This document shows, piece by piece, positions 34,647-46,919 of a DNA stretch of 64,000 bases. This DNA comes from Paenibacillus assamensis DSM 18201 (GTDB lineage: Bacteria > Bacillota > Bacilli > Paenibacillales > Paenibacillaceae). The stretch lies in assembly GCF_000422445.1 (NCBI RefSeq), contig NZ_KE383837.1, positions 310,001 to 374,000 on the forward strand, given 5' to 3'. The notes beneath the pieces are model-generated. The model was not told the origin of the DNA and did no database searches. It worked only from the letters and a program-made list of their open reading frames with translations. Position 1 is the stretch's first letter; every line of letters starts with the position of its first letter. The translations under genes and the position numbers were made by a program.

Positions 34647-35022
34647 CTAACGTACTGTTCGACCAGTAATGCTGATTTCGTAATCCTTTGAAATAACTGA
34701 CATTATTTGCTTTAGAGTTGCATTTCCGCAAACTTTTCCCTTGACTTTAAAGTGTGCTTGCGATTCATTTGAATTAGCATTAAGTATGATGGTTAACAAT
34801 GTTGGTGATATAAAATGTAAGAAATTCAGTTGGAGTAGGATGTAGAAAAAGATACTTTTGAAGTAAGAGTTTCACTGAAAGAGTTTGATAAAATCTGAAA
34901 TGAGATACTATCATTTGAGTAAGTGTATTCTGCTTCTTGTGCAGTTGATAACGAAGATGGAATAAATAACGTGATACATACAGTGATTGTTAAAGCGATA
35001 CTAACAGTTTTTTAAGTTTCAT
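34647..35022 (-). pseudogene. Frameshifted secreted-protein gene
   Basis: GGAGGGTTTGC and an ATG (35022) start the frame MKLKK, which breaks in a run of A residues near 35008. In the next frame it continues as a perfect signal-peptide core (TVSIALTITVCITLFIPSSL) and mature text (AEYTYSNDSISFQILSNSF). A second break near 34845 leads to another frame with SQAHFKVKGKVCGNATLKQI and DYEISITGRTVR before the stop at 34647. Two shifts mean a decayed gene, although the first lies in a homopolymer and could be a sequencing error. Confidence 0.65.
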
Positions 35023-35170
35023 GCAAACCCTCCAATCATCATTAATTTTCAATCTGATGTTAGATTTTACAAGCACACAACTATACAATTTTAAATTTAG
35101 CCTCACCCCTTTCATAAGCCTTAAAATAATTTTTCACATTCCATAAATGCAAAATATAAACACTTATCTA

Positions 35171-35416
35171 CTACCAACATTTCATTTGATTGACTGTCCA
35201 AGTACCGCAAGAACAAGCAAATACATCAATAAATGTTCTTTCAAATTCAAAACGCTTGTAATAAGACTTTTTGTAAATGCAGCCGCACCTAGTGTAATAA
35301 TGGGCTTTATTAGTTGTGTCTACGTCATTAATCTCTTCTCCCACCAACTTACGTACAAGAAGTTTATATTCTTCCGCGAATGCATCTTTACGTAAATACT
35401 TCATGCTTAACTTCAT
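35171..35416 (-). CDS. Small cysteine-containing hypothetical protein
   Basis: An 81-residue basic protein. It has CGC and CSC pairs about 28 residues apart (TRCGCIYKK and FACSCGTW), which could bind zinc. Its ATG lies inside the end of the Spo0E-like gene (29-bp overlap), with GGGAGAG about 9 bp upstream, so translation is probably coupled. No family recognised. Confidence 0.5.
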   Translation of the reverse strand: MKLSMKYLRKDAFAEEYKLLVRKLVGEEINDVDTTNKAHYYTRCGCIYKKSYYKRFEFERTFIDVFACSCGTWTVNQMKCW

Positions 35417-35564
35417 TGTGAAGACTCTCCCTTTGATACTTTAACAATAACTTATCTAAGTCTTGACTCATTTCAACCATCCTACCATCGGTCAATTCTA
35501 AGCCTTTTTTATAGGCTTCGTTCATTCGGAACCGTAAGAATTCGATCTCTTCAAGCATTCTCAT
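35388..35564 (-). CDS. Spo0E-like sporulation regulatory protein
   Basis: About 58 residues from the ATG ending at 35564 (another ATG is two codons later; AAGGA lies 3-10 bp upstream). The pattern LEEIEFLRFRMNEAYKKG followed by VEMSQDLDKLLLKYQ is the Spo0E-like aspartyl-phosphatase signature, with the key SxDLD motif intact. Such proteins dephosphorylate Spo0A-P and delay sporulation. The frame is open further upstream to 35711, but that extension is not similar to the family. It is the second unit after a peptide-receptor gene pair, separated from it by a terminator. Confidence 0.75.
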   Translation of the reverse strand: MRMLEEIEFLRFRMNEAYKKGLELTDGRMVEMSQDLDKLLLKYQRESLHNEVKHEVFT

Positions 35565-35701
35565 CAGTCCTTGCAGAGTAATAACGGTGGACGAGGTTCC
35601 CCTATTGCCCGTCCACCATAAATCAAGTTCCCCTAAACAGAATATATCTTTTGTTGTTAGATATTTCACTAAATGCAAATCACTAGCAACAAAAACAAAA
35701 A

Positions 35702-35729
35702 AAGTAGACACTAATTTCAGTGTCTACTT
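35702..35729 (-). terminator. Terminator after the signal-peptide gene
   Basis: AAGTAGACACT pairs perfectly with AGTGTCTACTT around a 6-base loop, followed on the minus strand by TTTTTTTG. It closes the receptor-peptide transcript. Confidence 0.8.
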
Positions 35730-35774
35730 AGGTTTCAAACTAATATTTTTAATGATAAACCATACATACTACAT

Positions 35775-35885
35775 TTACTTTGGTCCAATCCACGGAGAAG
35801 TATAAGCTATAATTACAGGAACGATAACGATGGATGCAACAACAATATTAAAAAGAATCGGCAATTTAGACATTATCTTTTTCAC
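35775..35885 (-). CDS. Candidate signalling propeptide of the RRNPP system
   Basis: A 36-codon frame from a GTG (35885) with GAGAGGA about 10 bp upstream. The peptide begins MKKIMSK, has a hydrophobic core from residue 8 to 27, and ends in a short tail AYTSPWIGPK. A basic start, export helix and short C-terminal tail are the build of Phr, NprX and Alo-type propeptides. It starts 27 bp after the stop of the HTH-TPR regulator, on the same strand, which is the normal gene order for such pairs. A terminator follows. The mature pheromone would be a piece of the C-terminal ten residues; that is inference. Confidence 0.6.
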   Translation of the reverse strand: MKKIMSKLPILFNIVVASIVIVPVIIAYTSPWIGPK

Positions 35886-35912
35886 GTCAACCAATCCTCT
35901 CTTAATGAAGAT

Positions 35913-37184
35913 TTATTTATTAATTATTTGGTAATACATCTCATTCGTTTTTCTTATCATCTCAATGTTGAAACGTGAACTATTTTCAAGTAATGCAGTA
36001 TTAATTAAAGATAATGTCTCTAACGCTTTGTTAGTAAGTCCTATTTCTAGATAATATTTCGCACCTTTTAAATAGTAATCAAAAGCCCTGTCAGCATCTT
36101 GACCAAGAAGTATATTACCTTCTAATTGATAAAAATAAGCTAACCGCGCCCATTTGTCAGGTGTTGTACGTGCATCTTTTACAGATTCTATCATTTTTGA
36201 TTCGTATTCTAGTAAAGAGACTGCACTATCAAAATTATTTAGTTGTACGTAAATGTTCATTAATTCAGATACGACATAAACTAAATTATATTCTGAAACA
36301 GATTCTAGACATTCACTTAATTTTTCTAGTGCGACTACAAAATCTCCATTCTTCGCATTCAAAAAACCTTCAAACATCTTTGTATTGTCTGCAATATAAG
36401 GCAACTTCCCATAAGTTTCTATCAAACGTTTACTTTCATTGAAGCGTCCTAAATGATACAAACAAAATATAATGTTATTAATTGCAAGTGCCTTATACTC
36501 GCCTTTGAAAAGGCTGAACGTATCGTGTTCAACAACGTATTGACTGTACTCAATCGACACTTCATACATCATCAACGAATATGCATGCACAGCCATGCAA
36601 TAATGGAACCTTATCCTATCTCTTTCATCTAAGAATCGGACGTAATCTAAAACTTTTTCGCCCAAGTAATACGTTTTATAGAGCTTTGTAAAATCATTTC
36701 GCTCAATCATATAAACCTGATACATACCTCTTGCAATATAAGGCATTACACCATGTTCACGTGAGTAATTCACTACGGTATTAAATAAAGCTAATTTAGT
36801 GGAAGTATGATTGACATCGTTGGCTGTGGTGAAAATATTTTCAATAGCTTCATAACTATCTACGTGAGGAATCTCTAGATATCTAGTGGCGATTTCTGTG
36901 ATGAGGGATGCAGGAGATGACATTGATATAGCTTCTTGAAGTATTTTTAGAATAACCTCTGCATTACGCTCTAATGAGATGTATATCCTTATGTACTCAT
37001 CATAAGTTATTTCTAGTGCCTCAGCAAGCGATTTTATTGTAGTAATTTCAGGTTTTTTGACTTCTCCATTTTCAATTCTGGAGATAATACTTTTATTCAC
37101 ACGCGCCTTCTCAGCTAACTTGTCCATTGTCAACTTTAAATTCGACCTTCGGTGTCTAATTATGTCTGCAAAAGTATCAATCAT
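35913..37184 (-). CDS. HTH-TPR regulator of the RRNPP (NprR/Alo receptor-like) type
   Basis: A 423-residue protein from the ATG ending at 37184; a TTG eleven codons earlier is less likely. Residues 1-65 are an XRE-type helix-turn-helix (MDKLAEKARVNKSIISRIEN). Residues about 75-423 are helical repeats of TPR type (FEGFLNAKNGDFVVALEKLS, YQLEGNILLGQDADRAFDYY). The length and layout match NprR and the receptors of Paenibacillus peptide quorum sensing, which bind a re-imported peptide and switch DNA binding or Spo0F inhibition. A small exported peptide is encoded immediately downstream. Targets are unknown; the nearby secreted genes and Spo0E-like gene are candidates. Confidence 0.8.
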   Translation of the reverse strand: MIDTFADIIRHRRSNLKLTMDKLAEKARVNKSIISRIENGEVKKPEITTIKSLAEALEITYDEYIRIYISLERNAEVILKILQEAISMSSPASLITEIATRYLEIPHVDSYEAIENIFTTANDVNHTSTKLALFNTVVNYSREHGVMPYIARGMYQVYMIERNDFTKLYKTYYLGEKVLDYVRFLDERDRIRFHYCMAVHAYSLMMYEVSIEYSQYVVEHDTFSLFKGEYKALAINNIIFCLYHLGRFNESKRLIETYGKLPYIADNTKMFEGFLNAKNGDFVVALEKLSECLESVSEYNLVYVVSELMNIYVQLNNFDSAVSLLEYESKMIESVKDARTTPDKWARLAYFYQLEGNILLGQDADRAFDYYLKGAKYYLEIGLTNKALETLSLINTALLENSSRFNIEMIRKTNEMYYQIINK

Positions 37185-37410
37185 CTCACTTTCACATCCT
37201 TTATTATTTTGAAACAATTACAAAAGAGTTGAGAATTATGAGTATCTAAGAAGGGTTAGTAACATATGAATCTCAGAAAAGATGTTTCGAGGTAATTTTC
37301 TTTATGGGGTCCGGGGAAACCTATCTCTGGAAAACGATTATAGCATATTTTTACATGTTGTCAATTAATTAAATCTTTCTAAAATATAGAAACAATAACT
37401 AAAAAGACAA

Positions 37411-37439
37411 GAAACACCCTCAATTAAGAAGGTGTTTTC
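37411..37439 (-). terminator. Terminator of the four-gene collagen operon
   Basis: GAAACACC pairs with GGTGTTTTC around a 12-base loop; on the minus strand a TTGTCTTTTT tail follows. It lies about 70 bp after the stop at 37506. Confidence 0.7.
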
Positions 37440-37505
37440 TTTGCTAGTTACAATATTGAAAGCCACTTGAATTGTAGAATGTACAGTATTAGAAATTCCT
37501 TCTAC

Positions 37506-38375
37506 TCAACCAATCTGCAAAATGTTTACGTTCGCTGCAACAAACTTTATCGTCTCTAGATTTGTATTTATAAGCTTCAGTTGGTTCACACCAGCGCCCG
37601 TATTAAACACAGCGGAACCCGCTCCCCCTGAACGCGAGTTGCCATCAACGAGCGGTGGCGCTACAGACAAGCTCTGGAACAAGGACTGATCATTCAAAGT
37701 AAATTGGACCCTTACCGGAAGACCCGCCAGCAGCGGACATTCAATAAAATTATAGGCAGCAAAATAAGTTGCATTGGGAGCTAATGAGATAATGGTTGGA
37801 GCAGCAGCAGAAAACGAAATGCCCGTTCCATTTACAACTTCGGCCTCTAGAAAGGGGACCGCTTCATTATAGGCAACATCAACATACCCATAGCCATAAA
37901 TTGCTGCATTATTTCGTGTCAACGAAACACTACCGTAATCGGTTATATCGGTTACTCGAATATTGACGCTGCTAAAGTTCGTACCAGTCGTGCCTATTGG
38001 AGGAAAACCAACCAATTGCAAGATGCTGGGGTTGGGGATGGATGGTGTATTGAATATGACACCGCCTGATACAGAAGCGGTTGGCGTGTTTTGCCCTGGA
38101 GGCATGGCTGTAGGAAAAGAAGAGGTTTGTGAGCCGGGTACTAACGATCCATTTAAGCGAAGCTCTGCGGATACGACTCTACCTGTCAATGGTGTGCTGA
38201 ATTCCGCATTGTACTCCACTAAATAGGTTCGACTCGGTGCCAGTGTAATATTGGACAATCCTTGAAGCTGAATTCCACTCCCATTTTGTACAATGGTAAA
38301 AATAATGGCTGGGGCACCATTACTAGGGATGGACCCACATCCACCCGAACATCCGAAATCTGCGCTGCTTGCCAC
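37506..38375 (-). CDS. Stalkless protein with two tandem collagen-type head domains
   Basis: About 289 residues from a GTG with GGAGG at 8 bp. After a short N-terminus with CSGGC (cysteines about 9 and 13) come two related beta-rich domains of about 135 residues each. Both show the pattern xLAPxxTYxxxYN near the start (ITLAPSRTYLVEYNAEF and ISLAPNATYFAAYNFIE) and SGGVIFNT/GSAVFNT near the end. These match the C-terminal heads of the collagen-like proteins encoded just upstream. There are no Gly-X-Y triplets and no N-domain. It is the last gene of the operon, 24 bp after the preceding gene. It may cap or tether filaments; this is inference. Confidence 0.75.
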   Translation of the reverse strand: MASSADFGCSGGCGSIPSNGAPAIIFTIVQNGSGIQLQGLSNITLAPSRTYLVEYNAEFSTPLTGRVVSAELRLNGSLVPGSQTSSFPTAMPPGQNTPTASVSGGVIFNTPSIPNPSILQLVGFPPIGTTGTNFSSVNIRVTDITDYGSVSLTRNNAAIYGYGYVDVAYNEAVPFLEAEVVNGTGISFSAAAPTIISLAPNATYFAAYNFIECPLLAGLPVRVQFTLNDQSLFQSLSVAPPLVDGNSRSGGAGSAVFNTGAGVNQLKLINTNLETIKFVAANVNILQIG

Positions 38376-38399
38376 TTGATTCACCTCCACAGACTTGCT

Positions 38400-39677
<1,278 letters not shown>

Positions 39678-39681
39678 TCAG

Positions 39682-40908
<1,227 letters not shown>

Positions 40909-41002
40909 GATGCCCTCACCCCTTTATCCTCCACATTGTTCTCTAGACGGAGACATAATTGCGGACAATTCGCATGGATAAGATTGAATTTATGAAATGA
41001 TT

Positions 41003-42235
<1,233 letters not shown>

Positions 42236-42281
42236 ATAAGCTCCCCCCTAGTGCCCGCAGTTCTATTTCAATCGTCTATAC

Positions 42282-42310
42282 TAGAAATATGGAGATAGGA
42301 AAGAATTCGT
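42282..42310 (-). promoter_or_regulatory. Possible sigma-K-type promoter of the collagen operon
   Basis: On the minus strand AC, 17 bp, then CATATTTCTA, near the sigma-K pattern. It lies about 47 bp before the ATG at 42235. The match is weak. Confidence 0.3.
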
Positions 42311-42514
42311 GGCGGCAGTTCACATACACCAACAGCACAAATAAGGCACTCCACTTTAGAGAGCCTTACGCTTTGTAGTTTTCTTGTCCTCCATTTTTCT
42401 TAAATCCATGAACGAAATAACAAATGGCTTCATATACATAGACCTATAGCCTGCTATCATGCATTCCCTTTGTTTGAATGGTTAAGCTGAATTATGAAAA
42501 AAAGAAGGTGACCT

Positions 42515-43180
42515 ATGACCAACTGGCATAAACATAACCCTACTTTTGAATATGAGGAGCTTGAACCTCGTATATTGCAGCACTCTGCTTGGGTAGGACA
42601 TCGCCATTTCTGCTATGATTTCATTCGGCTGCATGAACCGAATATAGCTGTAGAATTGGGTACACACTGGGGCGCTTCCTTTTTTAGCATGTGCCAAGCG
42701 GTGAAGGACGCTGCATTACCTACTTCATGCTATGCGGTAGACACTTGGGTGGGAGACGCACACTCCGGCCAATATGGAAATGAAGTTTACGAACAAGTTT
42801 CCACGATTGCCTCCACTTTGTATCCCAACATTAGCCATCTATTGCGCACAACCTTTGACGAAGCGCTGAGCCAGTTCGCCAATGGATCGATTGACCTACT
42901 TCATATCGACGGATTTCATCAATATGAAGCGGCAAAGCATGATTACGAATCTTGGCTGCCTAAGCTTGCCCCACACGGCGTCGTATGGTTCCACGACATA
43001 TCGATTCAAGCATACGGATTCGGCGTATGGAAGCTATGGCAAGAGCTGAAGGATCAGCATCCACATCTGCAATTTGAACATTCCGGCGGATTAGGCATTT
43101 TATTTCCTAAAGGAATCAATCAGCATTATCACGCACTGGAGCAGCACTGGTTAGAACACAAGCAAGCATACCAAACCTAA
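42515..43180 (+). CDS. Class I SAM-dependent methyltransferase (Methyltransf_24 type)
   Basis: A 221-residue enzyme. Motif I is VELGTHWGASF, followed by YAVDTWVGD and the acidic LLHIDGFHQYE, and WFHDI, which together fit the Methyltransf_24 group found beside glycan genes. It probably methylates a sugar or small molecule; in the BclA oligosaccharide of Bacillus anthracis the terminal sugar is O-methylated, so a role in glycan finishing is plausible but inferred. AGGTGACCT precedes the ATG. It converges with the glycosyltransferase operon. Confidence 0.75.
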   Translation: MTNWHKHNPTFEYEELEPRILQHSAWVGHRHFCYDFIRLHEPNIAVELGTHWGASFFSMCQAVKDAALPTSCYAVDTWVGDAHSGQYGNEVYEQVSTIASTLYPNISHLLRTTFDEALSQFANGSIDLLHIDGFHQYEAAKHDYESWLPKLAPHGVVWFHDISIQAYGFGVWKLWQELKDQHPHLQFEHSGGLGILFPKGINQHYHALEQHWLEHKQAYQT

Positions 43181-43211
43181 CACGAACTTTTTTACAAATT
43201 TCTATACAAAG

Positions 43212-43244
43212 AAGCGCAACCTACCCTAACAGGCAGTTGCGCTT
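43212..43244. terminator. Bidirectional terminator between methyltransferase and glycosyltransferase operon
   Basis: AAGCGCAAC pairs with GTTGCGCTT around a 15-base loop, followed by TTG-rich sequence on the plus strand. Confidence 0.75.
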
Positions 43245-43308
43245 TTGTTGTTCTTGTATGTGAACGCTGCAATAACCTCACAATAACGACTAGGCCACCA
43301 ATATTGCA

Positions 43309-44568
43309 CTAATGAATCGCATCCTTTTCTTGAAAAATAGACTCACCTACTATTTCGATATCACTGATCAGCACATTTTCGTTATAAGCAGTCGGATTCT
43401 CCATATAGCGCAATGGGAACGATTTCTGGATAAGTCGTACTTGCGAGCTGCTCTGCAAGTCATCCGCATGCTCGCACAGCATCTTCACACCAACCGTATC
43501 AACCGTAATAGAGCGTTTTAATATCCGAATCTTTCTCCGCATTTGGTCAGATACATATTCCCCAACATCAAGCAGCAGCACATAAGGACTATCTGCTTTT
43601 TCCACGGCTCGTTCCCACTGCATCATTTTATTCTCGCCCGCATGTCCCGATATATATTTAGCAGCGTACGCAGCAGCCACCTCACTACATGCCCCTGTCT
43701 TATCCACCACAATAATTTCATCTGCAATTTCTTTAATCGAGTCCAATGTTCTCATTAACGAAGAATCTGTGGCTGCAATCACACAGCAGCTCAGCTTAGC
43801 GTCTTCTTTGTAAATCAAATCAAAAATATCTTCACCCCACTTCTCTTTTGCCTTTTGCCGATTAATCCCCATTAAATACTGAACATTGTTCCTCTGTTCA
43901 TCCGTCTGAATATCTTTCATTGTCACATGGCCTACATGATGGATGAAGCAGGCATTGGCGATATAAAGCCTGTATCCCGCTTGCGCCGCCCGCAAGCAGA
44001 GATCATCATCCTCAAAGTTGCCTATATCGTACCGTTCATCAAAACCTCCGACCTCATCCAGAACAGCACGCTTCACCAGCAAACAGAATCCAATCAGGCG
44101 TCTAACCTCCGTCATTTTCCCCGCATTACGTATTTGATGTTCATGAGCAAATGCATTCAGATCCAGCAAATCCTTATACGGTACAGGGATAATTTGATGA
44201 CCACTTGAATAATTGGTAAGCGGACCTGACATTCCAATATCCGGGCTTGCATGTAAAGCATCCAACAGGTGGGTCAGCCAATTCGGAGTCACAACCGTAT
44301 CGTTATTTAAAAATAAAATGTTGTCTCCTGATGCAATAGCCAGACCTTGATTGCACCCTGCAGCAAATCCTTTATTATGACCATTGCAGATCAGAGTTAC
44401 ATCTGGCTGCTGCTTCAAATACATGATCGTCAAATCCGTCGATCCATTATCCACTACGATTATTTCGTAAGGCTCAGATGTATATTTCCGAATGCTTTCC
44501 AAGCAAAGTACCGTATGATGAAACTGATTAAGCGTAAGGATAATAATACTCGTCTTGCCTGTTCTCAC
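43309..44568 (-). CDS. Glycosyltransferase family 2 protein
   Basis: A 419-residue GT2 enzyme. Residues 6-235 are the GT-A fold with IIILTLNQFHHTVLCLES, VVDNGSTD and FLNNDTVV (DxD-like), then GGFDERYDIGNFEDDDLC. Residues about 265-400 contain a second, weaker GT2-like segment (SCCVIAATDSSLMRTLDSI, ADEIIVVDKTGA) that lacks a clear DxD. The GTG start overlaps the stop of the upstream gene by 4 bp, so translation is coupled. Last gene of a four-gene operon, ending at a strong terminator. Rhamnosyl or similar transfer onto collagen-like proteins is inferred from location. Confidence 0.88.
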   Translation of the reverse strand: MRTGKTSIIILTLNQFHHTVLCLESIRKYTSEPYEIIVVDNGSTDLTIMYLKQQPDVTLICNGHNKGFAAGCNQGLAIASGDNILFLNNDTVVTPNWLTHLLDALHASPDIGMSGPLTNYSSGHQIIPVPYKDLLDLNAFAHEHQIRNAGKMTEVRRLIGFCLLVKRAVLDEVGGFDERYDIGNFEDDDLCLRAAQAGYRLYIANACFIHHVGHVTMKDIQTDEQRNNVQYLMGINRQKAKEKWGEDIFDLIYKEDAKLSCCVIAATDSSLMRTLDSIKEIADEIIVVDKTGACSEVAAAYAAKYISGHAGENKMMQWERAVEKADSPYVLLLDVGEYVSDQMRRKIRILKRSITVDTVGVKMLCEHADDLQSSSQVRLIQKSFPLRYMENPTAYNENVLISDIEIVGESIFQEKDAIH

Positions 44569-46844
44569 ACTTCGCTCCCCCCATCGCCGCGGCTAGCATG
44601 AACGGAACTAACTGATGCCAGTTCATATTTTTCTCCCAAGATGCGTTTGAAATAGGTCTGATTGTACAACATGCTTGGATGATCAGGGAGGTAACTCAAT
44701 GCCAGCTCATTATGATAGCAAGCCTTTTCAGGCTGGCCAATTTGATCGTAGCACACACAAAGCTTCAGATGTGGAATCCAAGTCCACGTCGATGACTGTG
44801 TCATCGTCAATTGGTCAGAAGGAATCGCAAGCTGTGTCGCTTGCTCAAACCAGTAAATCGCTTGTTGATGGCGTTTATTGTTCAGCATCCACTCGCCAAT
44901 TTGGCAGCAAATATCAGAATGGGGCTTATCAAATTCGAAAGACCGGAACAATGCTGGCAGCCGCTCGGACTCCTGATTGAGCTTCTCGTGACAGGATTCC
45001 ATTTTCAAGCAAGCCTGAATACAATCTTCGTACCACCCTTGCTTCGTTTGCAGAAATTTTTCGTAATAGTCCAAGGCGTCCTGATACCGTGCATGATCTT
45101 TTAACTCATTTGCATAATAGTACAAGTCTCGTGCTGTAAACGTTTCACCTGCCGCAAGCCTGTTTTCATAGATTCGCAAGTTCCGATCGGTATAGTGCTT
45201 ATCTTTTTTATGGTAAATGCATATTTCACTATGGAAAATAGGACCGTACACCTCTAGGTACTCATGCACCGGACCTATCCATTTAAAGTTCGCATCTCTT
45301 CGAACAAGTCGATTGCGTCTCAATGAATACAATGGTTCTCCCGACTCATTCGTCGTCAACACATAAGGCATACTTACACTGTTAATATCGCGAGACAGTT
45401 CACGCTTTAGCTCTTTTAATGCCTGGCGATCCTTGCTCTCAATAACATCATCCGCATCCAGCCACAAAATGTATTCCTGTGTCGCCTTGCTGAACGCAAA
45501 GTTTCGTGCTGCGCCAAAATCGTCGATCCACTCGAAATCATATACGTTGGCTGCATTTTCACTTGCTATCAGCTTCGTTTTATCCGTAGAACCCGTGTCG
45601 ACAATAATGATCTCATCCACGATCCCACTTACACTGTCCAAACAGCGCTGCAAGCTTTCTTCTTCGTTCTTCACGATCATGCACAAGCTGATCTTGATCG
45701 CTGACGCGTCCAATTGCTCCTGCTCCCGCAAGCGCTCAAGGGCGTGCTGCGCCATTTCATGCTTGGCGTTGCTCGCAAGAGTTTGTTCATAAGCGTGAAT
45801 CGCGTCTTTTCGCCGCTCTAACTTTTCATAACATAGACCTATATGGTACCATGCGTGAAAACTGCCCATTCCTCGTAACGTAAGATGCTGCAAGTTCCCC
45901 TCGCCTAATTCGATGCAGTGTTGGAAAACTTCAAGGGCCAGCTCCGGCTTATTTTTCTGATTAAGAATGAGGCCTTTATAAAAATGAAGATCAACGTAAT
46001 CGGGGTAAAGTAGAATAGCCCGTTCAATAGAAGGCCACGCTCCTTCATAGGAGCCATTTGAGAGAAGTGTGTCATATTTTAGCTTGTAGCAAAGTGAGGG
46101 GGGTAACTGCTGATTCTCAATAAATGATTTGATCGCCAAATTCACAGTATCATAAGCTTCCTCGTACTCCCCAAGTCGGTAGTACTCGCTTGCCAAATGA
46201 TAGTCGACCCATGGACTGTAATCCTTGTTCTGCTTCTCTTTCAGAAGCAGCTGCTTATTTCGCTCCGATTTGCTCTTGGCCTCAACAACAACATTCATAT
46301 AACCAAAATGATGAACTTTGACAGGTAGCTTGTGAACAGCAAAGCCCGTTCCTAGTATTTCCTGTACATTAAGCTGTTCGTGAATACGTCCTTTAAATTG
46401 AAAGCCTTTATGATTACGGAATACGCGATGATGATGCAGCAAAAAAGCTTCTTCAGGATTATCGGCAGCCCCAATATAGTTAATCAACTCGATGAGGGCA
46501 ATATCTGCCTCCTGCACATCCCATATTTCACGTAAAGATTGGGCTGTATCCTGATCCAACTGCTCGTCTGCATCCAGCCAAAAAATCCAATCCCCTGAAG
46601 CTTGCTGCAAACTATAATTACGTGCAGCCGCAAAGTCGTCCTGCCATTCAAATGAAAATACTTTTGCGCCATGGGATTCGCATATGGCTATCGTATCGTC
46701 TGTTGAACCTGTATCGACAACGATAACCTCATCCACGACATCCTTAACACTTTCCAGACATTTTCCAATCAGGAATGCCTCGTTCTTAACAATCAAGCAT
46801 AAAGATATGCGAGTTTCTGTGACCCTATTGTCAGTCTGATGCAT
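44565..46844 (-). CDS. Bifunctional GT2 glycosyltransferase with TPR repeats
   Basis: About 759 residues from the ATG ending at 46844 (GGAAGG at 9 bp). Domain order: GT2 domain 1 (residues about 8-180: SLCLIVKNEAFLIGKCLES, VVDTGSTDDT, WLDADEQLD), TPR helices (about 190-380), GT2 domain 2 (about 390-560: SLCMIVKNEEESLQRCLDS, WLDADDVIE), and a further TPR region to the end. Both GT2 domains keep their DxD motifs, so two transfers per polypeptide are possible. TPRs probably hold the protein acceptor. Third gene of the operon and overlaps the next by 4 bp. Confidence 0.9.
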   Translation of the reverse strand: MHQTDNRVTETRISLCLIVKNEAFLIGKCLESVKDVVDEVIVVDTGSTDDTIAICESHGAKVFSFEWQDDFAAARNYSLQQASGDWIFWLDADEQLDQDTAQSLREIWDVQEADIALIELINYIGAADNPEEAFLLHHHRVFRNHKGFQFKGRIHEQLNVQEILGTGFAVHKLPVKVHHFGYMNVVVEAKSKSERNKQLLLKEKQNKDYSPWVDYHLASEYYRLGEYEEAYDTVNLAIKSFIENQQLPPSLCYKLKYDTLLSNGSYEGAWPSIERAILLYPDYVDLHFYKGLILNQKNKPELALEVFQHCIELGEGNLQHLTLRGMGSFHAWYHIGLCYEKLERRKDAIHAYEQTLASNAKHEMAQHALERLREQEQLDASAIKISLCMIVKNEEESLQRCLDSVSGIVDEIIIVDTGSTDKTKLIASENAANVYDFEWIDDFGAARNFAFSKATQEYILWLDADDVIESKDRQALKELKRELSRDINSVSMPYVLTTNESGEPLYSLRRNRLVRRDANFKWIGPVHEYLEVYGPIFHSEICIYHKKDKHYTDRNLRIYENRLAAGETFTARDLYYYANELKDHARYQDALDYYEKFLQTKQGWYEDCIQACLKMESCHEKLNQESERLPALFRSFEFDKPHSDICCQIGEWMLNNKRHQQAIYWFEQATQLAIPSDQLTMTQSSTWTWIPHLKLCVCYDQIGQPEKACYHNELALSYLPDHPSMLYNQTYFKRILGEKYELASVSSVHASRGDGGSEV

Positions 46845-46919
46845 ACTTCTCATCCTTCCTAAGAAAATACACATTCGATGCGCATACTCGTCATAACTTT
46901 GACTCCTTGTAGCTAATGA

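Noticed and set aside
35565-35711. N-terminal extension of the Spo0E-like protein to 107 residues
   Set aside because: The extension is not similar to the family and contains no obvious domain; an internal ATG with AAGGA gives the normal Spo0E length.
31364-37440. Prophage or integrative element
   Set aside because: No integrase, att-like direct repeats, phage structural or conjugation genes were seen; the only mobile gene is the IS3-family transposase.
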